From assembly GCF_025685625.1 (NCBI RefSeq), contig NZ_JAGSYI010000002.1, positions 1,488,001 through 1,552,000 on the forward strand: a stretch of 64,000 nt of DNA, given 5' to 3'. The notes below the pieces were generated by a model, which saw only the letters and a program-made list of their open reading frames with translations, was not told the origin of the DNA and made no database searches. The stretch's first letter is position 1; each line of letters opens with the position of its first letter. Below are positions 53,666 through 63,035 of this stretch, one piece after another. The stretch comes from Acidicapsa acidisoli. GTDB taxonomy: Bacteria > Acidobacteriota > Terriglobia > Terriglobales > Acidobacteriaceae. Both the position numbers and the translations under genes were made by a program.

Positions 53666-54849
53666 ATGTGTTGATTGCCCTTGCTTCGAGTTCGGGTCAG
53701 CTCTCCGGCGTGCAGCGCCACGCCATCAATCTTGCACGCTGCCTGCTTTCGCGCGATGAGATTACTGCAGTTCACCTCGTGGCGGCGCCGTGGCAACGCG
53801 ACTTTATTCAGGACTCGACGCCGTCCATGGACATGCGACTGCATGTCCATGGCGCGCCCATCGGCAACAACGCGTTTAGTAGAAATCTTTGGTACCTGTC
53901 CCAACTGCCATCGTTGGCAAGGCAGCTTGGGGTTGACATTGTTCATCTCGCATATCCGGTGCCGGTCCGGCGTGGGGCCTACCATTGCCCGACAGTTGTT
54001 ACCCTTCACGATCTGTACCCACATGACATTCCGGACAATTTCGGTTTTCCCAAGGTTCTCTTCAATCGTCTTGCGCTACGCCGATGCCTCACCGCCGTCA
54101 ATGCTATTGCGTGTGTATCTCAGTGCACATTGTTTCGCCTTGAAACGATTTATCCCAAACTCGCATCGGCAAAGTCTCTGGTTGTCAACAACTCTGTCGA
54201 GCTACCAACACTCCCTCTATCAAATACTTCTCGTCCGCGATGGGGAGACGAGCCTTTCCTGCTTTGCGTCGCGCAGCATCGCCGGAATAAAAACGTCGCG
54301 CTCGCTCTGCGAGTCTTTGAACGGCTCCTGCGTACCAACCGGCTTGGCCCACAAACGAGATTGGTTATTGTAGGAATACCAGGCCCGGAGACATCGACGA
54401 TCCAACAGTTCGTCGCAAGTGCTGGCCTCAGGCAAAACGTCGTCTTCCTCAATGGAATCTCCGATGCACTGTTGCAATGGTGCTATCGCAAATGCCTATT
54501 GCTACTGGCTCCCTCCACGATCGAGGGCTTCGGCCTTCCCATTGCAGAGGCGCTACAGGCCGGTTGCCCAATCGTCTGCTCCGATATTCCGGCCTTCCGT
54601 GAGTTAGGTGAAGATCACTGCCACTATGTACCACTCGGTTTCCAAGAGGTCGAGGCGTTTTCGGATGCTGTATGTGCAGCAGCTGGCCGACAATCCCGAG
54701 AGCCGCTTGCAATGCCCCACCTTTCCGCCGAGGTGATTGCCGCTCAATACTTGCAACTTTACAGTGCGCTGCTATCCGCACCCGGCGCAGAGCTGGGCGT
54801 ACAAGATGCGCAATATTTGTCCTCATCAGAAAGACACTTTCGCACATGA
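53662..54849 (+). CDS. GT4-family glycosyltransferase
   Basis: The 395-residue protein overlaps the flippase gene by ATGA. The N-terminal domain opens MNVLIALASSSGQLSGVQRH with a glycine-rich loop, and PTVVTLHDLYPHDIPDNFGF follows. The C-terminal domain has the GT4 donor-binding marks: FLLCVAQHRRNKNVALALRV, VIVGIPGPETSTI, and LLAPSTIEGFGLPIAEALQA with the EGFGLPxxEA signature. It is a retaining GT-B enzyme, cytoplasmic, adding a sugar to the lipid-linked repeat unit. Donor and acceptor cannot be read from sequence. Near codon 55 the gene contains a perfect 12-bp inverted repeat. Confidence 0.93.
   Translation: MNVLIALASSSGQLSGVQRHAINLARCLLSRDEITAVHLVAAPWQRDFIQDSTPSMDMRLHVHGAPIGNNAFSRNLWYLSQLPSLARQLGVDIVHLAYPVPVRRGAYHCPTVVTLHDLYPHDIPDNFGFPKVLFNRLALRRCLTAVNAIACVSQCTLFRLETIYPKLASAKSLVVNNSVELPTLPLSNTSRPRWGDEPFLLCVAQHRRNKNVALALRVFERLLRTNRLGPQTRLVIVGIPGPETSTIQQFVASAGLRQNVVFLNGISDALLQWCYRKCLLLLAPSTIEGFGLPIAEALQAGCPIVCSDIPAFRELGEDHCHYVPLGFQEVEAFSDAVCAAAGRQSREPLAMPHLSAEVIAAQYLQLYSALLSAPGAELGVQDAQYLSSSERHFRT
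53825..53852. repeat. Perfect inverted repeat inside the GT4 gene
   Basis: CCATGGACATGC and its exact reverse complement are separated by GACT: 12 bp stem, 4-nt loop. It lies about 165 bp inside the reading frame. It could form a stable mRNA hairpin; a role is unproven. Confidence 0.7.
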
Positions 54850-55053
54850 CCTCCAAAGCACGACGTAAGACAGCAAACTTCCTTGACATCCCGGTTGAGC
54901 CACTCGCTATGGAGAGCGCAATGGCGCATTCAAGAGGAGTGTAAGCTACGGGACCATCAACCATGCTAAGCCGATGTATCGTATCGCACCCGGCAAATGA
55001 GCCGCAACGTAGCCACGTGCGTCTGGCTTATGGATCTGAACGCGCTCGAACGG

Positions 55054-55836
55054 TCATGGTTGCTTCACAACGCAATATTGTTTGCCGACGTATCCCGACG
55101 TTGGCGCCTGCTCCAGATAGACAAGGTTGCCATTAAAATCGCTGGCCGCCGTGTTTGTGTATCGGATGTCAACGATCTTGGCAGACCCAAGCGCAGAGCG
55201 AACAGCACGCTCGGGAAGACAATGCATTTGCATGTTGCCTGCGCTGAGTCCCATAGCTGCTTTGACTCTGGAGCGGACGCGAACAATTTGGCGGGTTCGC
55301 ATCAGCAAAGATGCGAGGAAGCCCGTCGAAAAGGAGTCTTGTACCCCGAATACTAGTACCCCGCCTGGTGCAAGCACCCTGACAAATTCTCGCAGGTATA
55401 GCTCTGACATATATTGCGGTATGTGTTGGAGGACGATATTGCTGTAGATAAAAGAAAAACTGTCGCCTGTGAAAGGAAGTCTTGTATCAGAACTAGCGAC
55501 GTAACGGCAATGAGCAAACCTGTTGAGGGTCTCCGCCTGATCAATCATCTGTTGTGAGATATCGACGCCGACACAGGAGGCGAAACGCCGGGCAAGAGCC
55601 TGTGTCAATCGGCCAACGCCACATCCAAAATCCAACGCCGAACCTTTGCAATCAGGAAGACAGCCAATCGAAGCCAGATAAGTCATGACAGTGTTGATTT
55701 CAGACTCGCCAGTGGCCATGAACTCGGCGACGTCCCATTTACGCCCTGCTTTTGTGCTATCAGTGAGAATGGCCCACAGAGCATCGCGCTCGGCTAAGTG
55801 TTCCCAATCATTCCTAAGCTTATCGAGGGTTATCAT
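55054..55836 (-). CDS. Class I SAM-dependent methyltransferase
   Basis: The start is the ATG at 55836 (MITLDKLRNDWEHLAERDAL), which has AGAGG upstream; the longer open frame before it is antisense shadow. The 260-residue product shows the methyltransferase motifs: SALDFGCGVGRLTQALARRF (motif I), CVGVDISQQMIDQAE (motif II), FSFIYSNIVLQHIPQ (motif IV region) and REFVRVLAPGGVLVF. It may methylate the polysaccharide or its lipid carrier. It overlaps the end of the O-antigen ligase gene by 17 bp, so both are co-transcribed. The substrate is unknown. Confidence 0.92.
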   Translation of the reverse strand: MITLDKLRNDWEHLAERDALWAILTDSTKAGRKWDVAEFMATGESEINTVMTYLASIGCLPDCKGSALDFGCGVGRLTQALARRFASCVGVDISQQMIDQAETLNRFAHCRYVASSDTRLPFTGDSFSFIYSNIVLQHIPQYMSELYLREFVRVLAPGGVLVFGVQDSFSTGFLASLLMRTRQIVRVRSRVKAAMGLSAGNMQMHCLPERAVRSALGSAKIVDIRYTNTAASDFNGNLVYLEQAPTSGYVGKQYCVVKQP

Positions 55837-57124
55837 AGGCCTCTTTTTTCTGACTGAATGCTTCGTTGTCCAGCTCTGACAGTGCAGTGAGCGTCTCGAA
55901 TGAGGCCGATGGCATGATCGAGTTATTCGTGCGGAACTCCGCGATAATTGCGGAGAACATTGCGATGGCCCACAAAGGTAACGATAGGTCGAACGCCTCG
56001 GTATCAGCAAGTCCGCGCACAACGACAAAGACCAGCAATCCGAGAAGGAGTGCGCGCAATGGAGACTTGGACAATCTCTTGATCTGCCGAAAAAAGCTGC
56101 CATAGAGTGCGATAAGCAAAAATATGCCGACGACGCCGTAAGCATAGAACTGCTGCAGCAACTCGTTGTGTGCGTGGCGAGCTTCAAACTGATCGCTCCC
56201 GAAAGGAGGGATCACCTTCCAGACCGAGTGAAATCCATGGCCTATCCAGGGTTGTTCCAGTGATTTGTCTAGAATGAACGCCCAGATACCGAGTCGTCCC
56301 GTTAGAGTTTCTGCCTGGTTTCCTGCGTTGGTATAGACATCGTAATAGGATGTAAGCAGCCCCCAGAAGATGACGAAGACGAGAACTGTGCCCAGCAGCA
56401 GCGCGATCTTAGTCTTTCGACTTATCGACTTATCCCACATGAAGATGACCGCTTCGCCCGCCACAAATGCGAAGATCGTTGTCTTGGACAGGCTGCGAAG
56501 AAGAGTTATTGCCAGAAATGCCGTCGGCAGCTTCCACCGACCTCGCTCTGCACGCATCAGGTATTGAGCGAAGAAGACGGCGAAGGCGCAAGCGTAGCCA
56601 ATTTGATTTGGACCAAGAAACTCGTCGTCACCCAGCCGGAGATCTGATTGTGCGGGCATTATCCAAGCAATAAGCGCGATGCAACACGCTCCGTATACAT
56701 ACCCCTTCATGATGCTGGAGGATATATCAACGGCGGCATCTGTTCGGAGTAACAGAATCACCATCGCCAAATCGGCGGCCATCGCACACCAGAAGGCTAC
56801 GGCTGCAGGCACCGACGAGGTTGCACTCCAGATCAGACTGACTCCGGAGAAGCCGAGAAAGCACAATACCCAGCGGTAACATGGCAGGCGCGTGATGGAG
56901 GCCAGTGTTCTCGGGGCATTGCCGATGGAGTGAAAGACGACGATTGCCAAGAGAATGTAGTTGAGCCCGAGGCTGAGCATCACCCCTGTCTGAGGGTCCG
57001 CGTTCAGGACGTGTGTGGTAAGGAGTACGAAGAAGAGACGGAAGGAGAAGAAGAACCCAATGACCGCTGGCAAAAGCTTGACCGCTCTTGCTGGGACGTT
57101 GCGTGGGTTCAGGTCCTCAACCAC
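55820..57124 (-). CDS. O-antigen ligase/polymerase (Wzy_C-type membrane protein)
   Basis: The start is a GTG at 57124 preceded by AGGAAGATA. The 434-residue product has about 10-12 membrane spans. The hallmark periplasmic loop is visible after about residue 260: LTGRLGIWAFILDKSLEQPW, IGHGFHSVWKVIPP, then the conserved ARHAHNELLQQFYAYGVVGI with the HNxxLQxxxxxG motif. Such proteins join or polymerise lipid-linked glycan units on the outer face of the inner membrane. With flippase, chain-length protein and export channel nearby, a polymerase (Wzy) role is most likely. Confidence 0.9.
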   Translation of the reverse strand: MVEDLNPRNVPARAVKLLPAVIGFFFSFRLFFVLLTTHVLNADPQTGVMLSLGLNYILLAIVVFHSIGNAPRTLASITRLPCYRWVLCFLGFSGVSLIWSATSSVPAAVAFWCAMAADLAMVILLLRTDAAVDISSSIMKGYVYGACCIALIAWIMPAQSDLRLGDDEFLGPNQIGYACAFAVFFAQYLMRAERGRWKLPTAFLAITLLRSLSKTTIFAFVAGEAVIFMWDKSISRKTKIALLLGTVLVFVIFWGLLTSYYDVYTNAGNQAETLTGRLGIWAFILDKSLEQPWIGHGFHSVWKVIPPFGSDQFEARHAHNELLQQFYAYGVVGIFLLIALYGSFFRQIKRLSKSPLRALLLGLLVFVVVRGLADTEAFDLSLPLWAIAMFSAIIAEFRTNNSIMPSASFETLTALSELDNEAFSQKKEAYDNPR

Positions 57125-57706
57125 TATCTTCCTATTTCTCCATGCTTGCCCGGGAGCGAAGTTTCGTTCGTCTCAGCAGCTGATTCAACGGTGTTTCAGA
57201 CTTTACTGCGAATCGCTACACAACTCTTCGTCACTGGCGCCTGCACGCCCCAATCCGATTTGATCTCATTCAGAAGCATAGCCGCATGAAGCTCTGCAAT
57301 TGTCAGGGAACTGTCACTCATTTGACACAACATTTTAACTCGACCTTACGTAAGAAGAGCAAACAGGCTGTGGACGATAGTTCTTCCATCTTGTCTTGCA
57401 TACGACCATCAGCGAGTGCGCAATTCAGCGGCAAATAAAACATCGCAACGGTGGTCGGTGACCTACAAGAAGCACCATTTCTACCAGCTCGACCGTGCCA
57501 AGCAAGAGACTTGGCCAGCGGAGCCTAAAGCTGTCATTAAGCAGTCAGTCCCTTGTAATGCTCGGTTCGTTGTTCGCATCATCAACAGGCGCTGGGTTGC
57601 GCCACCGTGGATTCAATATTATAGAGAAATAGGAGCGATCGACCGGCACCCTCTGCACAATCAGTCGCAGATTCCTGAAGCGTCGCAGGCACAAGGAACG
57701 TATGTA
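57125..57706. other. Intergenic stretch between O-antigen ligase and ABC exporter genes
   Basis: The 582 bp should hold the promoter of the ligase-methyltransferase pair on the minus strand. An open frame at 57416-57763 on the plus strand has no ribosome site, overlaps the end of the ABC gene and encodes a composition unlike real proteins, so I reject it. No other gene, repeat or strong hairpin is seen. Confidence 0.4.
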
Positions 57707-59431
57707 CTATGGCATCGATCCATCTTTCGTCATGGACGCCACATAATCAGACTCTTCGATTAACCGTCCCTCACGAAGCAGCAAGACGCGATCAGCGAAG
57801 CCTACGGCGTGAAGGCGATGCGATACAAGGAGCACAGTAATTTCCGAGGACTTCAGATTCCCGAGCAACTCCCGCTCATTTTCGTAATCCAGCGCAGATG
57901 TCGACTCATCCAGGAGCAGGAGAGTGACGCCTCGAAGGATCGCCCGGGCAAGACCTAACCTCTGGCGTTCTCCGCCCGAGAATAGAACTCCGTTGTCGCC
58001 AACGCGGGTCTCCAGGCCCTGAGGCTGCTCGGATACAAATTCGCTAAGTCTGGCTACCGCAAGCGCATTCATCAGCTCATCATCGCTTTTTTTCGGTAAC
58101 CCGAAGAGCAGATTGTTTCGTATTGAATCATCCAAAAGAGCGATTTCCTGGGGAACATAGGCAACGCTTTTGCGATCAACCCGCACGGTGCCAGACGCGG
58201 GCTGAAGGATGCCAGCAATGATATTCAGGAGAGTGCTCTTGCCGCTTCCTGAAACTCCGCGAACCACAATCCTCTCTCCATGGCGAAGGTAAAGAGTCAC
58301 GTCCCGCAGAATCTGCTCGCCCTCATCGAAAAAGAAGCTGACTTGAACCAACTCGACTACCACACCTATGGATGGCAGTCGTATCTCTGGAGTCAACTTA
58401 CGATGCAATAGGCAATCACTGAGTTCTCGGTTGATGGCCTGAAGGCTATCATAAGAACCTTCCGTGAGACCTGCCATGAGCGCGATCTGGCCGATCAGCG
58501 GGAGAAGGCGTCGAGACAATACAAAGTAAAACACGAGCAGTGAGAGCAGTTGACGTACATCACCATGGCCCAATTGAACGACTATGACAACAAACAGAAA
58601 GAGCAGCACTACTCCTTGGTCTGCGAGGATTCGCGATATCTGGGGGAGAAGTGCAAGGCGCAGATTGCTTGCGCGCAGACGGCCAACCTCCTCTCCGATC
58701 CGGTCGTGGAAGAAAGACTGATTTCCGTATGTGCGTATCTCTTTTCCACTCGAGAACATGTCCGACAAATTTCTCTGAAGTAAACGCAATGACTGTTCAC
58801 GATTGGAGGCGGCCAGTCTGAGCTTGTTGCGAAGAAGGTAACGATGTACTCCGTAGAGCAGAACCACTGCGGTCCCGAGGCCGCATGCTGCTTCGGGATT
58901 CTGATAGACAACAGCAACGGTCATGAGCGCAACGACCGTGACCGCGGCTGTCATTTCAATATAAAGATGGTAGAAATTGGCAGCATCCATCGCTGTGACT
59001 GAGGCGTACTTCAGCAGCTCGCTGCGATTGCGCATGACGAACCGACTCCACAGCATTTCACTGTAGCCATAGGTAAGTCGAAGAAGGATATCTGAATAAA
59101 GACTTTGAATGTAACCAACGACCGCACGTGTTGAAAGGAGGTCCAGGACGACACGCAGAACGACGAGAGCCGAGGTGGTTAAAGCAGCGACAAGAACCGT
59201 TTTGGGCATCCACCAGTGATGATGGGCAGACACTCCGCCCTGCAATAGCAGGAAGAAAAGATACATCGCACCGGCGAGAAGCAGATCGCAGAGCCCCACT
59301 GCGATCCTCTCTGCGATGAGCATTGCAAAGACAATGCGTTGCCGAGCTCCAAGCAGCTGAAGCGCCGAATGCAATCGTTCGCCAAAGCGAATGGGGAGGT
59401 CCTTATCTGCTGCGACGAAAGGCTGAGTCAC
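57707..59431 (-). CDS. ABC exporter with fused membrane and ATPase domains (MsbA-like)
   Basis: The 574-residue half-transporter has six membrane spans in the first 310 residues and an ATPase domain behind them. Walker A is GVSGSGKST, the signature is FSGGERQRLGLARAIL, and Walker B is LLLLDESTSALD, followed by the switch His in LLVSHRLHAVGFADR. It probably works as a homodimer in the inner membrane. Its place in a polysaccharide locus suggests export of a lipid-linked glycan or a lipid. Exporters of this form also serve peptides, so the cargo is open. It reads in the same direction as the GT-C fusion gene but 326 bp apart. Confidence 0.93.
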   Translation of the reverse strand: MTQPFVAADKDLPIRFGERLHSALQLLGARQRIVFAMLIAERIAVGLCDLLLAGAMYLFFLLLQGGVSAHHHWWMPKTVLVAALTTSALVVLRVVLDLLSTRAVVGYIQSLYSDILLRLTYGYSEMLWSRFVMRNRSELLKYASVTAMDAANFYHLYIEMTAAVTVVALMTVAVVYQNPEAACGLGTAVVLLYGVHRYLLRNKLRLAASNREQSLRLLQRNLSDMFSSGKEIRTYGNQSFFHDRIGEEVGRLRASNLRLALLPQISRILADQGVVLLFLFVVIVVQLGHGDVRQLLSLLVFYFVLSRRLLPLIGQIALMAGLTEGSYDSLQAINRELSDCLLHRKLTPEIRLPSIGVVVELVQVSFFFDEGEQILRDVTLYLRHGERIVVRGVSGSGKSTLLNIIAGILQPASGTVRVDRKSVAYVPQEIALLDDSIRNNLLFGLPKKSDDELMNALAVARLSEFVSEQPQGLETRVGDNGVLFSGGERQRLGLARAILRGVTLLLLDESTSALDYENERELLGNLKSSEITVLLVSHRLHAVGFADRVLLLREGRLIEESDYVASMTKDGSMP

Positions 59432-59757
59432 GGTTGGGTTTCTCTATCCCACATCCTGCAACACATTGGCTTGCTGGACCACCACTGGTCTGAAGCGAAA
59501 GTCAGATCGTGCTCTCCTCGCTGAGCCAGTCCGGTTGTGCGGTCAAGGGTATTGGACGATCGAACTGGGCACGCGGACGATGGGTCGCTCATGAGCTGAA
59601 TTTACTAAGCCGCAGATCCAGGAGTGTCAGCGGCCTGTCGTCACAATGTCATCAATTTGTAACCGATTCAGTCCAAGGGCAGCGAAAGAGTGCACGAGAA
59701 AGCCTATGCAACATTTCATTGTCCTGGAATTCGATTGCATGAAGGTGGCACATACAT
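59432..59757. other. Intergenic stretch before the ABC exporter gene
   Basis: These 326 bp lie between the end of the membrane-glycosyltransferase gene and the ABC exporter start. They probably carry the exporter promoter. No convincing small gene or terminator is seen. Confidence 0.35.
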
Positions 59758-61908
59758 TCAATGGAAGATCCGTCGCCTACAGAGCGCTGTCAAGCAAAGT
59801 CCTCGCCCGCAATCGCTGGCATAGATCAGGGACTGCGAATCTGAGGACCAGGAAGGCTCGATAGAGTTGCACGCCGCTTGCGTGAATTTGTGCGTTTGTC
59901 CGTTCTTCATGTCTCGTAACCGAAGGTTCCAGTTTCCGCCGTCAAGTTCGCTATATGCCAGCCACCGGCCATCGGGAGAGACGGAAGGGTACCTTGCATC
60001 CGTCATACCAAGAGATTGGATCTTTCCCGCTTGATCCGTCGTGAATAAACCTGGCGGACCTTCGGATGCGCCTGAGAATACGAGTTCTCCGTTTGGCAAG
60101 AAGGACATTTCAAGCACATTGAGTTCTGGAGGAGTTACAGGTCTGTCCGCCTCGACCGGGTGACTCAAATCACGAACCCAGATTCCCGCTCGACCATGAT
60201 TCTCACGGAGAAAGGCTAACCACCTCCCATCAAAAGATGCGACCGGCGACTCAGCCTGCCTGATGCCTTCACTCCACTTTGCCGAGGAGACGATTGTCGT
60301 TTCATGGCCCGTCTGCTCTATCCAACGTTCGCCGTTTGCAGTAGTCATCGTGAGATAGTCATCACGGTTTATGTCGCTGAATTGGACCGTGCCGAGACGG
60401 TCGACCGCTAAATGATATCCATCCGAAAGCAATGCTATGAACAGAACCGAATCTTCTTGAATCGCTGGATTGGCCGCCATCAGTACGGGTTTCGGCAAAG
60501 GGATTCTCCACTGATAATCCGCATAAAGACCCTTCTGATGGCGAAGGTTCAAAACAATACCGATCGCCAGGAGTAGTGAAAGGGCAACTGCCCACGCCCG
60601 GTTTACGGACCATTCCACTTCACGCTGCCGCTCGCGGAACAAAAGTGCATACGCGAAAACGCAGAGCAGTACGAGCATGTAGAGTCTTGGCACTCGCAAC
60701 AATGCGAACCATCCATCCCTTCCCTCGTCTATTCCTCTGACAAATCCCGCCGCTGCGTATAGAGGTAGAATAATCGCCACCCAAAGGGCGGACTTCTTCC
60801 CCTGAAGCGACCCCAGAATCAGAGAGATGGGAAGAATCAGAAGCGTGAAGAGGTAGGATGCTGGCGAAGTCGAGATTGCAAGGCTGGCCAGGGTAATGGC
60901 TGCCCACTCGAGACGAATCTGCGACGGACGACTCTCGTTCGGGACTGCAAGGAGCAATGACGGGGCCATGATCATCATCTGTAATAGGGGATGCAGAACC
61001 GCAAAGAGCCACGGCGCATTCATTGCAGGATGCTGATTCAACTGCGGCTCGTATACAAACAACCGATGCAGGAGGGATCCGAGAGAAGAGAGTTGCAGGT
61101 TGTATGGATCAAGCCCCTCGCCGCGGAGAACCGACGGCAGCACCTGGACCAGATAAGTCCGATTTAACTCCCAGCCGAATGCAAGGACGGACACGATTGC
61201 CGTGCACAACGAGCCTGCAACTCCGCCGGCAAAGGCTCTGCCGTTTCCCTTTCGTAGGAAGTACAGCAGGTAGAGCACAGGAAAAATCTTCAGGCCTGCG
61301 GCGATTCCAACGACTATACCCGCCAGGAATCGCCGCTGACGAACGTCCAACCAACACGACAGCGTCAACAGGAAGAGTAGTAAAACGTAGTACTGTCCGA
61401 AGGCGAAATTTATCGTCAAAGGGAGGCTCAACGTGAATACCAGAGAGATCCGGCGCCACGGAAGATACGTTAGAGCATGCAGAAGACTTAGGGTCGCGAA
61501 GAGCAGTCCAAGATTAAGGATGAGCCAGCAACGCTTGGCCGCTAAAGCAGGCATTGAGGCGAGTGGATACACGGCGAGGGTGGAAAAAGGCGTGATGGGC
61601 ACCATGCCGACGGTCCGCTGCGCGATGTCGCGGTGATCTTTCTGGCGCTGCAACCATACCCACTCAAATACACGCGACGTATCATAATGCTCTGAGAGAA
61701 GACGCGCGGTCAGATAGTAATTCGGAAAATCGGTGTTCAGCGTATACCATGCCCGCGGCAGGATGCGCGTGCCGAGATTTGCTGCAAGCAACGCGACCAG
61801 CATCCACTCTCCAATGCGAAACCATTGACGAGACTTCGAACGATGGTCGGATTCGGAGAGTGCCGGGCTTTCCTTTGATGCGTGTTTCCACAGATTAGTC
61901 AAAGTCAT
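59758..61908 (-). CDS. Membrane glycosyltransferase-like (DUF2029/GT87) protein fused to a PD40 beta-propeller
   Basis: The 716-residue protein has two parts. Residues about 30-460 contain ten or more membrane spans and look like the GT-C fold of DUF2029/GT87: an early TLNTDFPNYYLTARLLSEHY segment with an Asp in the first loop, INFAFGQYYVLLLFLLTLSC, and GIAAGLKIFPVLYLLYFLRK. Residues about 480-716 are a TolB/PD40-type beta-propeller: ESPVASFDGRWLAFLREN, MSFLPNGELVFSGASEG, RYPSVSPDGRWLAYSELDGG and IEPSWSSDSQSLIYASD. GT87 members use polyprenyl-phosphate mannose as donor; whether this one does is unproven. The propeller would face the periplasm. Confidence 0.85.
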   Translation of the reverse strand: MTLTNLWKHASKESPALSESDHRSKSRQWFRIGEWMLVALLAANLGTRILPRAWYTLNTDFPNYYLTARLLSEHYDTSRVFEWVWLQRQKDHRDIAQRTVGMVPITPFSTLAVYPLASMPALAAKRCWLILNLGLLFATLSLLHALTYLPWRRISLVFTLSLPLTINFAFGQYYVLLLFLLTLSCWLDVRQRRFLAGIVVGIAAGLKIFPVLYLLYFLRKGNGRAFAGGVAGSLCTAIVSVLAFGWELNRTYLVQVLPSVLRGEGLDPYNLQLSSLGSLLHRLFVYEPQLNQHPAMNAPWLFAVLHPLLQMMIMAPSLLLAVPNESRPSQIRLEWAAITLASLAISTSPASYLFTLLILPISLILGSLQGKKSALWVAIILPLYAAAGFVRGIDEGRDGWFALLRVPRLYMLVLLCVFAYALLFRERQREVEWSVNRAWAVALSLLLAIGIVLNLRHQKGLYADYQWRIPLPKPVLMAANPAIQEDSVLFIALLSDGYHLAVDRLGTVQFSDINRDDYLTMTTANGERWIEQTGHETTIVSSAKWSEGIRQAESPVASFDGRWLAFLRENHGRAGIWVRDLSHPVEADRPVTPPELNVLEMSFLPNGELVFSGASEGPPGLFTTDQAGKIQSLGMTDARYPSVSPDGRWLAYSELDGGNWNLRLRDMKNGQTHKFTQAACNSIEPSWSSDSQSLIYASDCGRGLCLTALCRRRIFH

Positions 61909-62010
61909 CGTACGTCTCGAATGTTCTTGCCGACGACTGGTGAATTTGTGAGTTCGCGCAAGAGAAATCGCGACAGTCTAACGCCGCGTCCAGTTTCCCT
62001 GCACAAGCAG

Positions 62011-62838
62011 TTACCGATTGGCCACCGACTGAGCACGCACGGAGAATCCAGGGTCCACCTCGGTTTGCGGATATTCGCGCAAACCAGTGAGTTGCAGCAT
62101 GATGTGCCAAAGAAAGGAAGAGTTATTGCGAAGATAGCGCCAAAACAGGTGACGTGGGTCTTGAATGAGCCGGTGCAGCCATTGCAGTCCCGCACTTTTC
62201 ACCCACTGCGGAGCATCCTTGATGCGGCCTGTGTGAAAATCAAAGGCTGCCCCTACGCCGAACATCACGGTGGAATCTAACAGGGGTAGAAACCTCATCA
62301 TAAAACGCTCTTGCTTCGGGGTGCTAATACCGACCCAGATCAGGTCTGGTTTCAAGTCGCGGATTCGGCCAGCAAGAGAATCTTCCTCTTCCTGATTCAA
62401 ATCTCGATAGGGCGGTGTATGAGTACCGATGATACGAACCCATGGATAGCTTCGAACTAGCCGGTCACGCAGGTCCTCTGCCACCCCCTCCTTGCCACCG
62501 TATAAGAAGTGCGTGAAGTGGGCGAACTCCTTGCGACGGAAGATTTCCAGCATCAAGTCCGGGCCTGCGACTCGCTGCATACTCGAGAACCCCTGCCAGC
62601 GGCCCATCCATACCGTTGGAGTACCATCAGGTACCATAAGCGTGGCGCGGACATACACCTGGGCGAGACCTGGGTCCCGCTGTGCCTCCATAATGCCATG
62701 CACACCGATGAGACAGACGTAGCCTTTGCGGTGTGCCTGCAGTTCTTCTGCGATGCGCCCCAGTGCGCTCTCCATGTCGAGCGGGTCAACGGGAATTCCA
62801 AGAACCTTTACGGATTTGGATATTGTTTCGGTCTTCAT
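62011..62838 (-). CDS. WecG/TagA/CpsF-family glycosyltransferase
   Basis: The start is the ATG at 62838 (MKTETISKSVKVLGIPVDPL); the open frame starts 22 codons earlier inside the small ORF region. The 275-residue product has the family marks: HGIMEAQRDPGLAQVYVRAT, LMVPDGTPTVWMGRWQG, FLYGGKEGVAEDLRDRLVRS, PDLIWVGISTPKQERFM with the PKQE motif, and GVGAAFDFHTGRIKDAPQWV. It transfers a GlcNAc/ManNAc-type sugar onto a lipid-linked intermediate, usually the second step of teichoic acid or polysaccharide units, in the cytoplasm at the membrane. Confidence 0.93.
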   Translation of the reverse strand: MKTETISKSVKVLGIPVDPLDMESALGRIAEELQAHRKGYVCLIGVHGIMEAQRDPGLAQVYVRATLMVPDGTPTVWMGRWQGFSSMQRVAGPDLMLEIFRRKEFAHFTHFLYGGKEGVAEDLRDRLVRSYPWVRIIGTHTPPYRDLNQEEEDSLAGRIRDLKPDLIWVGISTPKQERFMMRFLPLLDSTVMFGVGAAFDFHTGRIKDAPQWVKSAGLQWLHRLIQDPRHLFWRYLRNNSSFLWHIMLQLTGLREYPQTEVDPGFSVRAQSVANR

Positions 62839-62846
62839 ATGAGATG

Positions 62847-63035
62847 CTATCTCTCTCCTAGGGATAAAAATGACGCGGGACGCAATGTGGCATGGGCGAG
62901 CCAATCTTCGTCCGCATCGCCGCCGGTAAACGAGATATCTGCGTCTGCAAGTGAAGAGTCAGGATCGTTGCCAGCAAGACAACGCGCGATGGAACGTCGC
63001 AGCGCTCGAATAGATGAATGGGGAAAGAGGCTCAT
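62847..63035 (-). CDS. Small ORF of 62 residues, unknown function
   Basis: The ATG at 63035 overlaps the stop of the nucleotidyltransferase-family gene as ATGA, and the frame ends 8 bp before the WecG start. This tight fit argues for a real gene. The product has a basic N-terminal helix (SIRALRRSIARCLAG) and an acidic second half (DPDSSLADADISFTGGDADE; DWLAHATLRPASF). No domain is recognised. It could be a small partner of one of its neighbours or a peptide precursor. Confidence 0.5.
   Translation of the reverse strand: MSLFPHSSIRALRRSIARCLAGNDPDSSLADADISFTGGDADEDWLAHATLRPASFLSLGER

Noticed and set aside
57416-57763. A 115-codon plus-strand frame in the gap before the ABC exporter end.
   Set aside because: No ribosome site, overlap with the end of the exporter gene and a composition unlike natural proteins.
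62847-63035. The 62-residue ORF as a lasso-peptide precursor.
   Set aside because: There is a Thr-Gly-Gly site, but with Thr at the usual leader position no Asp or Glu falls at ring positions 7-9, and no lasso maturation genes are visible in the window.
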